Of a stretch of 64,000 bases of DNA, positions 28,001-41,300 are shown piece after piece (the stretch's first letter is position 1; every line of letters begins with the position of its first letter). The stretch comes from Camarhynchus parvulus (taxonomy: Eukaryota > Chordata > Aves > Passeriformes > Thraupidae): NCBI RefSeq assembly GCF_901933205.1, contig NC_044581.1:11964001-12028000 (forward strand). The letters are read 5' to 3'. Under the pieces are notes generated by a model. It saw nothing but the letters and a program-made list of their open reading frames with translations, was not told where the DNA came from and did no database searches. The position numbers and the translations under genes were made by a program.

Positions 28001-30949
28001 TTATTTGTACTATTATGTTTATTACAAAAACTGGGTTCCCAATAGAAAAATGACAGGTGTTTTTGCAGGACCTACTGGGAAAGGGATGGGGAACTACACT
28101 GAAGAGCAGACTCCCAAAACATACAACAGAAGTTTCTGCCAGAATGAAAAATTTCCACAGAAGTTAGGTCCTATTTTCTTTACACAGTGCAAAGAAGTGT
28201 CTGCTGATCCCAGTAAAGCAAAATGTGTGGGGTGCCTGAAAGACACTGGGCAGAAAGGAAAATAACAAGACGACTTCACCTGCAGCACCACTTTCCTCCC
28301 AAATCTTTATTTTGTGTGCTAGCTCCTAAAGACAATCAAGTTCTTGGGAACTAGAATTAGAAAATGTAGATAAGACATGGGCTTGTTTTCTGGCTCCATC
28401 TTTCAATTCTTGTGGACCTGGGGCACACAGAATGTTGCAGTGAGTCCTGCTCCGTCGCCTGTGATTTATCTCTTCAGACTGTGCATTTCTAACATAGAGA
28501 CCATGTCCTCATCTGGGAGTACCATAAAAAGTCCCCAGTATAATTAGGCTTTTTTCGTTAAAATTAAAAGTTTTATAAAATCTTCCCCTATTCTTAAAGA
28601 GTTCCAGAGCTTTATTGCTCGTTAAAAGTCCGTATCTGAGAAGCAAAAGGTGTTTGATTTGTAATGAATGTAACCCTTCAGTAAGATCACAGCTGTAATG
28701 TTACAGAATCAGTCATGTAAAGAACAGTCACTGGAAGAAAACCTGCCTTCTTTTTTTTTCTCTTTAACCTCAATAGAGCAGTTCTTTTGTTAATTACAGT
28801 TACTGCACACTGTGATATTGAAGTGCTCTGTTCTCAAACATATTCTTATTTATTTTAGTCCTTTTTTTCCCAGGTAATGAAATGTCAGAACCCTACTTTT
28901 TCTGGTTTTGTAGTATGTTGATCAAAGTGACCTTTGCTTTGCGGCAGACACAAATCAATATCGCGCTCTGCGGTATTTGACAGATAAAGGTGCAACATAT
29001 AATAAATGGCAATCACTGACGAGGAGAGCAAGAAAATACCTGCCAACTTCAGTTCATACCAGCAATTTTCAGACAATGCCACATGTTATGTTCAAAGTAA
29101 AATTCATTCGTCCATCTAATAACAGAGGTGGGGGATATTAAAGGACTCAGTTTTGTTAAAGAAATGTTTCAACTCACAGTAATAATTCAGAGTCCAGTCC
29201 AGGTCTGTAGTGGTTGGTTGCAAGTAAAGTTATTACATTTTGAAGACAGGTTAGAAGAGCAATTTTCCTTGCCATAAAGGAAAAGACACACACACACACA
29301 CACAGAGCTTTTGCCCAAGAAATGAAATAGTAATTATATACACCCATACAAACACAGTCTCTCATTCTTTCTCACACACAGACACACACACATTGTCTTA
29401 ATATCCTAAAGCAGCTCTCCAGTGCAGTGTTTCACAGCTAAGCATTTGATTTTCTCGTATTCTTTGTAACCTGCTCATAATTAATACACAAATGGAACCA
29501 ATTTCTATTTAAACGCTTAATTACAAGTAGTGTCAGCTAAGTATCTGCCAGAGATTTGAAGTCAAGAAATCATCTGTATTTTCTTCTCCTCACAGGAAAC
29601 TAATTTTATACTGCAATGGAAAGGCCCTTTTATTTATCTGTTGTTCATAATACATGTAACTTTACAACTTGCATTTAATGTTTATTTTCACAAGTGCTTT
29701 GCATGAAGCTGTTGATACACTCAAGGCAGAAAAAGGCCAATTCACAACATACTTGTGGCTGTTCAGAGCCATTTGATGTGGTTCAGTGAAGACACAGCTA
29801 ATTTATGAAGCCCAAATGTCCATGCAAGTGCCATGTGTGTCTACCCATGCATCCCACTTTACCTGTGCAAAACCTAAGACTGAGATGCTGTGCTAACTTT
29901 TGATTAATATTGTCAGGATGTGACCATTTATTAGTACTAATGGTCAAATTCAGTGTTGAAGCTTACAGCTGAGCCTGAACTGTGAAGCCAGCTGATGTTC
30001 CAGAAGCAGAGCAGCTGCAGGAAGGGGATTGCAGACACAGGGTCAGTTCAGGGGGTGACCAGAACACAGCACCTTGCACCAATATCCAACATGGAAAGGC
30101 CAGTTCCAGGGAATAAATAAAGCAGCCCAAAACATTGTAGGAATCTTTCTGATCTGCTCCAGATTCTTTTCAATTTAGTGAACCCTTCATCACTTATCCT
30201 GGTCTTTTTCAATAGAAATATTATATTAATTACTTATATTCTTCTGTGATAAAAATGAGAATTTCCCTCCTTCTGGTTACTACTGTGCCATTTTTTTACT
30301 ATTTTCTCACCCTTTCATTTTGAAAATTGAGTTTATCTTTGCTCTTTTTTTTTTTTGACAAGATATTGAACAGGAAGCAGATGTTTTTTGTCATTTGTCT
30401 GCAATATTGCCAGACCTTTCCCTAAGCTGCTGAATGCATGATTAACTTTAAACTGATCCTGCTTCTGCATATCATTTTTCCTATATCCTGTTGTGTTAAA
30501 CTGTACTCATCATTACCTGCATCTTGTCCCCCAGTTCATGTTAACCCATTCTGAATTTCTCACGCTCTCAAACTTGTGCAAAACAGATATTTCTATTATC
30601 ATTATACATTTTGCCACACAATATATTTTCTGAAATCAGTCACTTAGTGCTGGTCTGTAAGGAACTATTAATAGCTGACCTCTCCAGCCTGGAAAATGTA
30701 GTTATATAGGGCAGCAAAACTTTTTCCTCATAGAACATCCTTGTTATTTCAAATGATGATTCCATACTAAGTAATCACAGTCTGGCATGTTGTCAGGTAA
30801 TTGACAGCTATGAAAAGACCACATTCACTCCATCCAAAGTTGCATGCAGTTGTTCTGCTGCTGTAAAGTATGGGTTTAGTAAGGACAGAGTCTCTAAACA
30901 TCATAACTTTGCTGAGGGGGTTGTTACCCCAACTAGCAAAGGCTCAACT
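25047..30949. other. Gene-free flank, segment 3
   Basis: No gene recognised. It holds the CA tracts at 29286-29392 and a small CpG cluster with a nuclear-receptor-like half site near 28925-28985. Otherwise nothing specific. Confidence 0.6.
29286..29392 (+). repeat. Two (CA)n tracts
   Basis: (AC)9 at 29286-29304 and an interrupted CA tract at 29373-29392, about 70 bases apart. Confidence 0.9.
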
Positions 30950-31640
30950 GTGAGCAACAGATTTATTACCTGACATAATTAATGGCCTAGATAGTGACAT
31001 TTCCCATATTATAGACAATCATGAATTATGAGCCCAGCTGCTAGCCTTCTCATTCACTGAAATCGGTTGATAAATATGTTTATTCGAGGTCAGCTTGGCC
31101 TCATCCATTAGAAATATTGTTTTTCTAAACATTACATTGATTTAATTTAACTCTAATCAATTTAAAATGGTTCTGACAATTAACAAAAGCTTCAAATATG
31201 ACCTTAAAGTAATAGGATTCATTAGCTATGTTTAGGATTAAACTTATCCTAATAGGGCTATTTTTCTTCTGAGGGCATGTAGTAGGCCGACTGGTGGTCA
31301 GTCAAAATGAAATCAATTATTATAAATTATACAGTTTGGGTTGATTATGTCATGCCTGCTAATTTGTATAAATAAGGACCTCAAACAATAGAAGCCATTT
31401 ATTAATAACTATCTGTGTCCCAACCTGTATCACGCTTTATGCTACAGCTGCAGGATCATCTGTTACCCATGAAGTATTACATTCTCTACTGCTAGGCATA
31501 TATGCTAATTAAACCCATAATTAATTGTAACAGTTATAGTTAAAGTCAAAATGCTGACAGCCTTTTTGGCCTATTATTCATGGTAATCAACTGATTCAAA
31601 AGGCAACGCAATCAACGATTCCTGCACTAGCCAGGGGATC
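30950..31640. promoter_or_regulatory. AT-rich enhancer-like block (candidate conserved non-coding element)
   Basis: About 700 bases without repeats or long open frames, dense in homeodomain-type cores (TAATTA, TAATTAA, ATTAAT), POU-like ATGCTAAT near 31502 and several CTAATTAA-like sites. This composition is typical of deeply conserved developmental enhancers. The downstream flank of CYLD leads to SALL1 in other vertebrates, so it could act on SALL1. Conservation cannot be seen from one sequence. Confidence 0.3.
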
Positions 31641-33350
31641 ATGACACAATGGCAGCACCAGTGACAGCTGGCACCCACAGCTCTTGGGCTACAATAGGAA
31701 TATAAACCTCCCGAGCTGAAATGCCTCGCTATGAACAGTGCCCATTGTTCTTCTGAGGGAAAATAGGAGTGGAAGTCATATTCAAGAATTGCTGCCCAGT
31801 GCAGTGGTTAACAGAAGGCACCAGAGCCCCAGAGAGCCCACCCAGCCCTCCTGGGGACCAGCAGCACTCGGGGCTGGTGCCATCCCTCAGGGCCCTCTGG
31901 TTGTACCCCTCACCAAACCCCTCCCCTGCAGCAGGGAAGGCTCAGATTAGGGAGGAGAATTCTGGAGAGTGATTTGGAATATCAAGAAGAGATTTTCCAG
32001 GCCCTGTTCTCATTGAACTTGTGCCTGCTGGACAGTGGGGAGTGCCCAAAAGGTGTGTGCTGTCCCTGGGTGTGTTACCTGCAGAATGAGAGAACATTCT
32101 CTCAGCCTGAGCAGGAACATCTCCTTTCCCACTTACACCTGTCTGTGTAGCACCCTTTGAACCTGTGGGAAAGGCCTTTTCTTTTGTTCCCAGGCACAGT
32201 GGTGGATTCCAGCAGCCCTGAGAGGACAGGGTGGAGAGAGCAGGACAAGGGGACAGTCTGACTACTGTCAGCAGAGATCCACAAACACTCTTCTAAGACT
32301 TGCTCTGGGGCAAGTGCTCTGTGGGCACAACCTGGGGTGCCTCCAGAATGACCTGAGCTCTTCAGGAGGCCACCAAGGGCAGAAGAGGGAGTAAAGGCCA
32401 AATTAGTGGCCACTTTCATCAGTGACACTTTGCAGCCCAGATGAGGTGCAGTGCCAGATGGGCCACCTGAACCTGTTGCACCCAATGGTACCTGTCTCTG
32501 TGTAGGTCTTGTCTCACTTTCCTCCTCAATTTAATTTTTAGTCTGCTTATCTATCCCTGCATGGGGCCTCAGACCACAAGCTGTTCCTTCCATGGTCAGG
32601 CCTGCTCATGGCCCATAGCACTGCCAGGCCAGCAAGTTTATACATACACATCTTGAGATGTGCTGCTGCTGCTTAAACAAGGTTAGCCAGAGCCTCATTA
32701 CTAAGATTTACACTGTCACTTACAGAGATGCCCATCCAATCCTATAACACATAAATTTATGGGCATCACAGCGAATTTTTTATAGTTAGAGCTCATATAC
32801 AATGTGTGCCCTTAGTGACACATTTTTAAATAAAATATATTGTACTAGTGATTTCTAATGCTTAAAATAAAATAAAATAATAATCAACTTTTAGCTACAG
32901 TTTCCCCCTGGTTATTGAGCTGAACTTAATGACTGGCTGAAAAGTATTTGTCAACACAACAGCTGGAGAGCAACACTTTCTTGTGGCTTTATGTCACAGC
33001 ATATGCCAGCCACTCAGAACATGTGATAATTCAACTGGAGCTGGTACTACAATAGCAGATGGGTTGAAGCATTGTTATTCTCACTCTAGCTCCCAGCCCT
33101 TGAGGGATCACTAAATAAAATCAAAGCAGATGGACCATTACAAGCTCATTTGTGTTCACTACAAGCACCTCAACCTCCAGTTGTGATATACTGCACCTTT
33201 GTATAAAATGACATGTATGGTAACATGGCCTAATGAAAATAGCATCAGACTTGGCAAGTGAGGAATGAGACTGGGAAATATGCACAGATCTATTTATCAC
33301 TGAGTTCTTACCTTGCAGAAAGGGTTTACTGCCATCACTCTCTCCCTGGT

Positions 33351-33367
33351 GCCCCCCCCCTCCCCCA
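33351..33367 (+). repeat. C-rich homopolymer tract
   Basis: A run of C, one T, then C again. Prone to slippage or sequencing error. Confidence 0.7.
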
Positions 33368-34118
33368 GCAATGTTTATCATAGTATTTTTATCCATGTTT
33401 ATAATTTAATTTCCTCACACTTGTCACAAGAACTAAGAGGTGCCTGTTGGTTCTGGCAGTAGGAGCCAAGCAGGGCTCCCAGCCTGTGCAAAGACAGGAT
33501 GAGTGCTACTAACCTGGACAGTAAAACTCATTCCTACACACCCCTGATGAATGTGCTGATCCAGGTGGCTCACAGGGGTTAAGGCTTTAGCACCTACTGG
33601 CACCAATCCCTGCAGGGACCAGGACAGCCTGTCCATTTCTCAGCCTGCTCCTGCCATGAGGTGCTCCACAACTCTGCACTTTTGAGCTTTTCTGTGCACT
33701 TGGTGCACAGAACCAACTGCTCCACCAGATTCCAGCACTTTTGTCTGTGAGGTCCCATTCAGCATCTCTGAGCAAACTCTCATGGTATGGAAGGCATCTG
33801 CTTCCCAAGGATAAAAGACACTAAAATTGTCAGTTTCCAGAGGAGGATCCTTTGGGGTCTGCTGACAGAATTTGAACTGAAAGTCAGAGTTTGAACTGAA
33901 AAATTCTTCTTGCCATCCTCAGCCCAACATAAAATCAAAGGCACATCTAGTGCCTGCTTAAAAATATATCTTCTGAGCACCTTGTACAGCAATGCACCAA
34001 CAATGTCACCTGAAGGCTTTGTCCTACAGTTCCCACCCTGACACCCTGCTCCAGGGAGCTCCAGCAAGATGAAATATGGCAGGAAAGGTCTTGCTGCCCT
34101 TTATGGGTGCTTCTCAAC

Positions 34119-34144
34119 CACACAGACACAAACACACACACACA
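34119..34144 (+). repeat. Interrupted (CA)n microsatellite
   Basis: CA units broken by one g and one a. Confidence 0.85.
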
Positions 34145-36835
34145 ACATATGTGCGTGCAGTTAGTGGCAATTCCCAAACTGAACTCCTCTCAAATGTGAG
34201 CTCTTTATATCTGTATATATCTTTTTTTTTTCCAGACAGGTTTTAAACAGCTTTTGCCATGCTGCAGACACAGCTGCATTCAGTGCTAAGTAGAATACAC
34301 TGTGAACTTATTCAAGGCTTTGAGGGTTCTGTTTTTTCCTGTATAAACAGGAAAAGTGGGAGTAGACAGTGTCTGGGGAGAGTTACATGTATTCTGTCTG
34401 CATGACAGACCCAAATAAGACTATCAAGTTTTAGCAAAAGCTCTGTATGTCACCTGACTGCCATAGGTTCCCTCATCCAGCTGCTGCTGGGCTTTAAAAA
34501 GCAGAGAGGTGCAGCAGTGGAAAGCCAAAGAAATCACCTCATTTGGGTTGATAAATACATTTGAACTTCAGTGACTGCAGCATGCAGTTGAAAGACTTGT
34601 CCAGCTTTTGCTGTGAAACGGCCTCTTCCTGAATGTCTGAACTGTACAAAATGATGAATGGAGCAGATAATATTTCTCACCTGACCCAGAAAGTCCAGGG
34701 CAGCTGGATAGTGCAAGGACAGTGTTCCAGGAGCACAGTGCCTGCAGCTCGTGCCACATCCTGCTCTGTTTGTTCTTGCTGAGCACTTTCTGCTCAGTGC
34801 AGTGACTCATCCTAAACTCAATTGGTGAAACTCTGTCAGAGGTATGTGCAGGTCAGGTCAGGCATCAGCACTGCCCCTTATCTGCTGGCCAGCTTTCCTA
34901 TCAGCCAAACTAATTTGCTAAGATAATTCTGCTTCCTGCCATCTATTACAATAAATCAACCACTGTAGCTTCATTGAATTCTCTGCCAACTGCTGCCCTT
35001 GAAAATCTCAAACTGTGTGGGGGGCTGGGAGGGAAACCTGTACTCTTCTAAATATAAAAAAACTTTAGATGAACAACTTGGAATCCTGGGTAATGCTGTA
35101 TCTCCTCAGCCCCACATTAATGGTGTGCCAAAGCCAGCTCAGACTGAGGCAAACCCCAATGCATCAATCATTCATTCCTTTGAAAACAAGTTTTTGGAAT
35201 GATGTGATTTCGGGTGGTAAAGCACAAACAAGTGACACAGAGAGACAGAGAACATGAGCACATGCTCAGGAAAGAGCCAGAGTAAAATGACAAGGGATTC
35301 ACTGTGGTGGCTGTTGAAGAAAGAAATAAACGTGTTCCAATGAAATGGTAATTCTCTGACAATTAATTTTGAAGAGGAAAAAGATATGGAGGATGGGCGT
35401 GAACTGAAGAAATATAAAGCATCCCCAAGCATGCATACTACAGGAAAAGACTTCAGGGAGGAAACTGTATTCTGCTTTTCCTTATAGCAATATCAAATAA
35501 TGAGAGTAGCAGTGTTATTACAATTCACAGCCATGTTTAAAATTAGAAGATGCACTAGTTTATACCCTACTTTTATAGTTTTGTTTAGATTAGATATTTA
35601 ATAATGCCAATTTGTTGGGTTTTTTTTTGAAAGGGACCTTTATCCCTCATGAAATTCCAGCATTTTCTTTTGAACTATCCAGAAGATCAACACTGGTTTT
35701 GCAGCAGCTCTGCTGGGATGAAACTCAGCCTGTACCAGTGTGGGTGCTGAAGGGAGCCAGCTCCTTCCTCAGCGACATGGCTGGGTTCATTCAGTCAATC
35801 ACTTGGCAGAAGGATGTTTGAGCATAATTGCATATCCCCTCCCTGTCTTTAAATATTCAGAGGAAAAGTCACAGAAGAACTGATAATGTAACAATAATAA
35901 TGGGGCTGAAGAACAGTATTATAGTGTGAACTCATCTATCCCTTGGTTTCATTTACATGTTTAACAGCTGCTTGTTTCTCCATTATAGAAAGATCATTAC
36001 CTGACTTGTAAGAAGAGAGGGGGAGTCTGTTCACCTTTGGGCAACTAGCTCTGCATTTATTAATAGTTGTTGCCCATCTCATTATACATTTAATTGCTGC
36101 ATTATAATTTATTTATTCGTTGATTTATTGTAATAGATGAGTAGAAGCAAAATTACCTTTGCAAATTACTTTGATAGGTGGGAAGTTTGCATGGTTAAAA
36201 ATAGCCAAACATGCAGTGTGGAATGTGAGATGTTACTCAGTGAATAAACATCTTCACACATAAGCACTAGCAGAGTCAAACTGGTCTCATTACAAAGTGA
36301 AAGTAAATGCAGCCAACTTACATACTGTTTAAAAAAATATATAATTGTAACTTCTATTCAATTATCCTTATCTTCCCAGATGTCTCTGCTTCATGGAACA
36401 GGGTATCAGCTGAAAAATGAAGGACAAAGAGGATGGAAAGCAGAGATTCATCAAAAATTAGGAAGCTACAGGTGTAGGAAGTTTGCAGAGCACGTGGCGA
36501 AGCCAGGCCTGCCTTGCTGTCAGTGCGGGTGGGAGCTCCAGCTGGGGCAGCTCAGCCCCAGCAACCAAATGGGGCCATGGGAGCCAGGCACAGCCCGGGA
36601 CAGAAAATACACACACGGAATTACTTCCATTTTCAGTTATTAATACATATAGGGAAGAGTTAGACCAGAAAACCTCAAATTATTTTTGTCAGTTCATTAA
36701 TGATTTAATAAAAGTGATTAGTCAATAACAATATCCACTATCGAATTTCTGCATACACAGATCGACCAGGTGCAAAACTTGTCACAAAATGCAGGTTGAT
36801 TTTTGGTGGGGGTGTGGGTTTTTCCTGTCCTTAGT

Positions 36836-37475
36836 ACCCGGGGGCTGCAGAGCTGCCGGGGCGGTGGGACTCGTGCAGGGCCCGGTTCCTGAGCGGGCAG
36901 GGAGCAGGAGAGGCCGGGGGAGAGCCTGGGGGAGCCGGGGCTGGGGGAGGCCGAGCTGCAGCCGCAGCAGCGGCCGGGCCGCTCCCCACGGGCTCTCCTC
37001 CGCGGCCCTTCATTTCGCGTGGAAGCTTTGGTGTGAAGAATTATTACTACATTCGTGCTGTTGATGCCGTTTTTCATCGCCTTTCATCAGAGTGCTACAA
37101 TTACCCTCCGATTTCCTGGGCATTTTGCATCTGCCAGCAGTGCCTGCTTCCCTCACTCACACACGGGCACCACTCGGATCCAGCTTTCCCTACGGGGCGC
37201 ACAAGCCTGGCCTGGGGCTGTGGGCACAGTGCCCGCCAGCCCTGGGCAGCTCCGGGACAAAGCCGCGGGGACACGGGGGGACATACAGGGGGACAGAGCG
37301 GGGACACGGCGGGGGACATACAGGGGGACAGAGCGGGCCACGGCAGCGCCCCGGCGCGCTCAGCGCCAGGCCGGGCGCAGCGGGGCGGGCACTGCCCCCG
37401 TGTGGCCGCAGGGCGGCAGCGGCCCCAGCGCCGGCCCCGCCCCGGCAGAGTCGCACAGAGCGGAGCAGCATCACC
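36836..37475. promoter_or_regulatory. Intergenic CpG island downstream of CYLD
   Basis: Two GC-rich lobes (about 36836-37015 and 37165-37475) with many CpG dinucleotides stand out sharply from AT-rich surroundings. GC boxes of the Sp1 type are visible: cggggcgggc near 37381, and its opposite-strand form in ccccgccccg near 37435. No CYLD exon lies here; CYLD ends upstream of it in its own direction. It may be a promoter for an unrecognised transcript, a regulatory CpG island, or part of a GC-rich minisatellite. Open frames of 90-178 codons inside it overlap in several frames on both strands and look like a by-product of high GC. Confidence 0.6.
37268..37335 (+). repeat. Two-copy 33/35-bp minisatellite in the CpG island
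   Basis: Unit 1 is 37268-37300 and unit 2 is 37301-37335. Both contain ggggacatacagggggacag and end gagcg. They differ by a short insertion/substitution (cgggg versus cggcgggg) near position 8. Confidence 0.85.
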
Positions 37476-38319
37476 GTCCTGCTCGTGCAAAGCTCAGCTT
37501 AAACAAACCCACCTTTACTGCAGCTCTTTCCTAAAAATAGCTTTTGCACCTATTTTTACAAGTGTTTAAGGATTTTCCGTAAAATATTTAAATTGCTCAA
37601 ATTGACATAATACCTTTTGCATGCTGAGGTAGGATTTTATTCGCTATACTTATCGGTTTTTATTTATTTATTATTACTAAAATACTCAGGAAAAATAAAT
37701 AGAAAGGTAAAGCTACTCCTACTGGATAGGAGTTAGTGTTTTTCTAGACAGAAAATGCATAGAAAGTGGCAGCTGTGGATTCAGCAGTGAAGCTACAGCA
37801 TTATTCCAGGAGGAGCTGCTCACCAGGGTTAGTAAGGTGGTGTACTAAGAATTTAAAAATAAAATCCCCCCAGGAAAACTCCAGGCAGCTAGAGCTGCTT
37901 TTCAGTGGTTTTCCCTTACAGCATTAGGTGTTAATTGGTAAGACACAAGTAGTATTCTTAGACTTGGTTTTATACAGTACAATTCCTAAGCTTCCTAGAA
38001 ATGTTGAAGGACTAAAAGAAATGTATAAACATAAAACTGCCTGTAAGTACACAAAACACCCTGGTTAGTTCACCTTGTCTTCATGCTTTGTCATGACACT
38101 CCCACATTTCCAACCCCCAAAGAAATGAACAGAGCCATAAGAATAATATTTTAATTAATATTAATACAGAAAGAGCACATAGTACATTCCTTTCCAGCAG
38201 CAGCTCATTCAGCCCTACCATTTGAAAAAAAAATAAATTAAGGCTAGTTGAGGGCAACCTGATCCAATGGTTTGTTTCCCTTATGCCTTCTTGGAGACAG
38301 CCTTGTAAGCTTAAGAGAC
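37476..38319. other. Sequence between the CpG island and the likely CYLD 3' end
   Basis: No gene recognised. It includes the distal AATAAA hexamers on the minus strand and may be the far end of a longer CYLD 3' UTR. Confidence 0.5.
37659..37672 (-). terminator. Candidate distal poly(A) signals (three overlapping AATAAA)
   Basis: The plus strand reads tttatttatttatt, giving three overlapping AATAAA hexamers on the minus strand, with another at 37641-37636. If used, the CYLD 3' UTR would reach almost to the CpG island. Equally they may be simple AT-rich repeat. Confidence 0.25.
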
Positions 38320-38342
38320 TATTTGTGCACAAAACATGGGAT

Positions 38343-38348
38343 GTTTAT
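38343..38348 (-). terminator. Candidate main poly(A) signal of CYLD
   Basis: AATAAA on the minus strand, followed downstream by TGTTTTGTG, a GT-rich cleavage-factor-like element. It is about 3.7 kb after the stop codon. Alternative hexamers exist on both sides. Confidence 0.4.
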
Positions 38349-41300
38349 TTAGCAAAACATCAAGAACAGATAAAAACATGCTTTGTTACAGTGGTAAAAA
38401 TACACAGAGCTTTCAAGCTGCTTTTTACACCAGCTCAGTTGGGAAACCACCCCAGTCTGGTATGCAGCACGGTGGTGCCTCGGGATTGGATGGAACTGGC
38501 AATTGTCAGGGATCATGGTGACCACGCTCAGCTACTCAGTGGAGTATAAAGTGCACAAGAAAAATAAGTGCATTGAAATGAACCATTTATGATCAAGAGC
38601 AATTCTTGTTACACACAGTACTTGCTTAAAATGGGAATCTCACAGGCTGTTCAGTACAACACAGTACTACAATTTTCAAAAGCACAGAATCAGTATCACA
38701 TATTAGAAAGACATTTACTGAACATAGATATTTTTGTAATTTTTTCCTCCAATTATCTCCCCTGCCCAACAACAAGCCTTCTGATGTAACTTACAGTGGG
38801 TTTGGTTGGGGTTTTCTTGAAGGATTTTGTTTGCTTGAGTAAATCTGTAAGGCATCACCTTTAGCTAATACCTCCTCTTTACCCTCTATGTTCAAAATAA
38901 GCAAGGATTTAGTGGCACAGTGATTTGTTCCATTTTGAATCCCTAGTTCTAAAAATGTTTAGCAGAGCAGGCAAGTTGCATGGGATGAAGGTTTTTTCCC
39001 CAGTTACAAAAGTCTGTCCTATGAAACTTTACATTTTTACAGGCTGTCAGGAACCATGTTGTCAATGTATTTTCCTACTCCCAGGTTAAGGCCATTGTTA
39101 GCAGTACTTATGAGCCAAACCATGAAGAATGATCTAAGTGCTATTAATCTGGGGGGACATTCACCATATGAAAAAAAAAAAAAGTAAATATTGATTGGGA
39201 GGTTTCCAAATGCATTAAAAAACAGAAATGCTGGGTGCTTAGTCACTGGACTCTTTGGGCATTACAGTTAACAGCAGTAGATGCTTAGAACGCAAGCTTC
39301 AAAATAGCTTATTCAAATCCCCTACAAATATATGCTGAAGGCTAAAAAACACTCAGAAAACCCCACCTTTTCTACCCTTGCATATAAGTTATTTTACAAG
39401 TTTCCTTTCACAGTGAAATCACTTTTCTGTTTGTATACTCATTTCTGAGAAAGGAAATAAAATTGGGGTTATTTCTGTAACATTTCATTTACATTGCCAG
39501 ATCACCTCCAGTGCAGTGCAGTACAGAACACAGCAATACATTTTAGATTAAAAGAAGACTCCTTGATTGCCAAAACAATTTTTTTTGCATGCTGTAGAAG
39601 ATATCTCTGCCCTCTTAAGCGGGCAACAAACTAACCATGTAATCATACAGTGCTTGCAAAACTATTTACCATTTTGCAACAATCTATAGTACAAAGGCAG
39701 GCTGCAGAGCAGTGCCTGCCTTTCCAAACAGTATTTGTCACCAAGAAGCGTGCACAGTAAAGAATATTCCCTGTGTGTCCCACGGGAAGAGTCCACACTT
39801 CTTTTCCTTTTCCAGTGAAAGGCCAGGAGTTTGGAGGCAAGAAGCCAAGTCCATTTACACCCATGTGTATTAATTCACTTCTGCCAATCGAGTATATCTC
39901 CTGAGAAGCTGGATACTTTCCAGCTGTATGAAAGAGTGGATATTTTGCTACAAGATTATTCACCTAGGAAACTTTAATATGGCTGCCAATTTCAATTCTC
40001 TCCTCTGGCCATAGCAGGTCCAAGGCTGTTCTCCAAGCTCAGGCAGGAAGAGGAAATGAGGCTGAGGGGAGATGGTTGGAAAGATGACACCAGTGGAAGA
40101 CACGTGAAATTAATGCACTAGGAAAGTCAAAAATAAATCTAGAGCTAGGGAAGAGAAAGAGTCCAGACATTCAGACTGGTCTCCTGGGTGCAGGTTTGTG
40201 CTTGGGCCTGTGTTTTCTCCTTGTTCTAAGGGGTCACTGCCTGGACCTCCTTCCAGGCTGGGACACAAGGGGCCTGATTATAGAATCCATCACCTAAAAC
40301 CTCACCAAATTTTTTCAGGAGAGAAAGAGGTCAAGAGCTCTGTACTAAAATAAAAGAGTCTGGCCAAGGAGCACAGACTGATTAAATAAGGCAAGGAAAC
40401 ATGAAAGCCAGGAGACTCTTCAGGCCAAAGCAAGGGTGACACTTCTAATAACCTCGCTGCTCTTGAGAGTGAAAGGTTAGAGCACACTTCATGCAAAGGC
40501 TAATGGAACAGATCAACCCCCTCAGCAGCCCCTGCTTCTCATACATTAGTCTTTCAAGCAGTTTTCAAACTTACTACCCTCTATGGTAGAGTGTGTCCCA
40601 AAGAAAGATTCTAGGTTTTCCAAGAAAAACAAAGTAACCACACTTTCTACAATAAGGGATCAGTCTCCATTGCCTTTAAAACAGCGGCTTTTTCAATGTG
40701 GTTTTTCCTCTGTTAAATTTGTCTCTTCCCTTCTACAGACTTGATCCCAAAAAGGAAGTTTCCATATAAAACAGTTTAAGAGTTGAAAATGTACAGTTCA
40801 TATAGATGCAATTTGTACGACCAGATGTTACTGTATATATATATAGTTGCATGTTTGCCAGTAGTGTAGACAGAAGTAGCTAAAAGGCAACTAAAACAAC
40901 AGTATGTCATTGCAAACAGGAACCAGAAGACTTCAAAGTATAGTACTTTACATAAACACAGGTTTTGCAGCTTTTCAAGTTAGTTTTCATCAGGTACTTG
41001 GTATACAGTAAAACTCTGATCTACCTTTATGTATAGTTTCATCTTTCCAAGCAGAGATTTTTAATATTCTCTTTATAATATTACTAATCCTGAAATGAAG
41101 AGTCAGATGCATAACATTCCCAGGCAGTAGCTTAATGTACTGTAGAAAATTCAGTTCTATTTACTAAGGACTAGAATTCACTTCATAACATTCCCTGAGG
41201 CAATCCATGATTTTATTGTTTTGTCCTGGAATCATTTGTGTACAGTTGCTGTTCTGTTCCAGACTGCTTTGTTTCTTTAAAAATAGACACTTAGAAAAAG

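Larger units (their letters stand above)
31641..36835. other. Gene-free flank, segment 4
   Basis: No gene recognised. The stretch 31790-32480 is richer in G and C and has longer open frames on both strands, without family similarity. 35960-36370 is AT-rich with several TAATTA-like cores. A CA tract and a C-rich tract are listed separately. Confidence 0.55.

Noticed and set aside
1..36835. Endogenous retrovirus, CRISPR array, tRNA or rRNA genes
   Set aside because: No long terminal repeats, no retroviral coding blocks, no regularly spaced repeats and no cloverleaf or rRNA motifs were found on reading both strands by eye.
37033..37569. Several overlapping frames of 90-178 codons in the GC-rich island
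   Set aside because: Open in multiple frames on both strands at once, low-complexity Gly/Arg/Pro/Ala, and they span a minisatellite. This is what high GC gives by chance.
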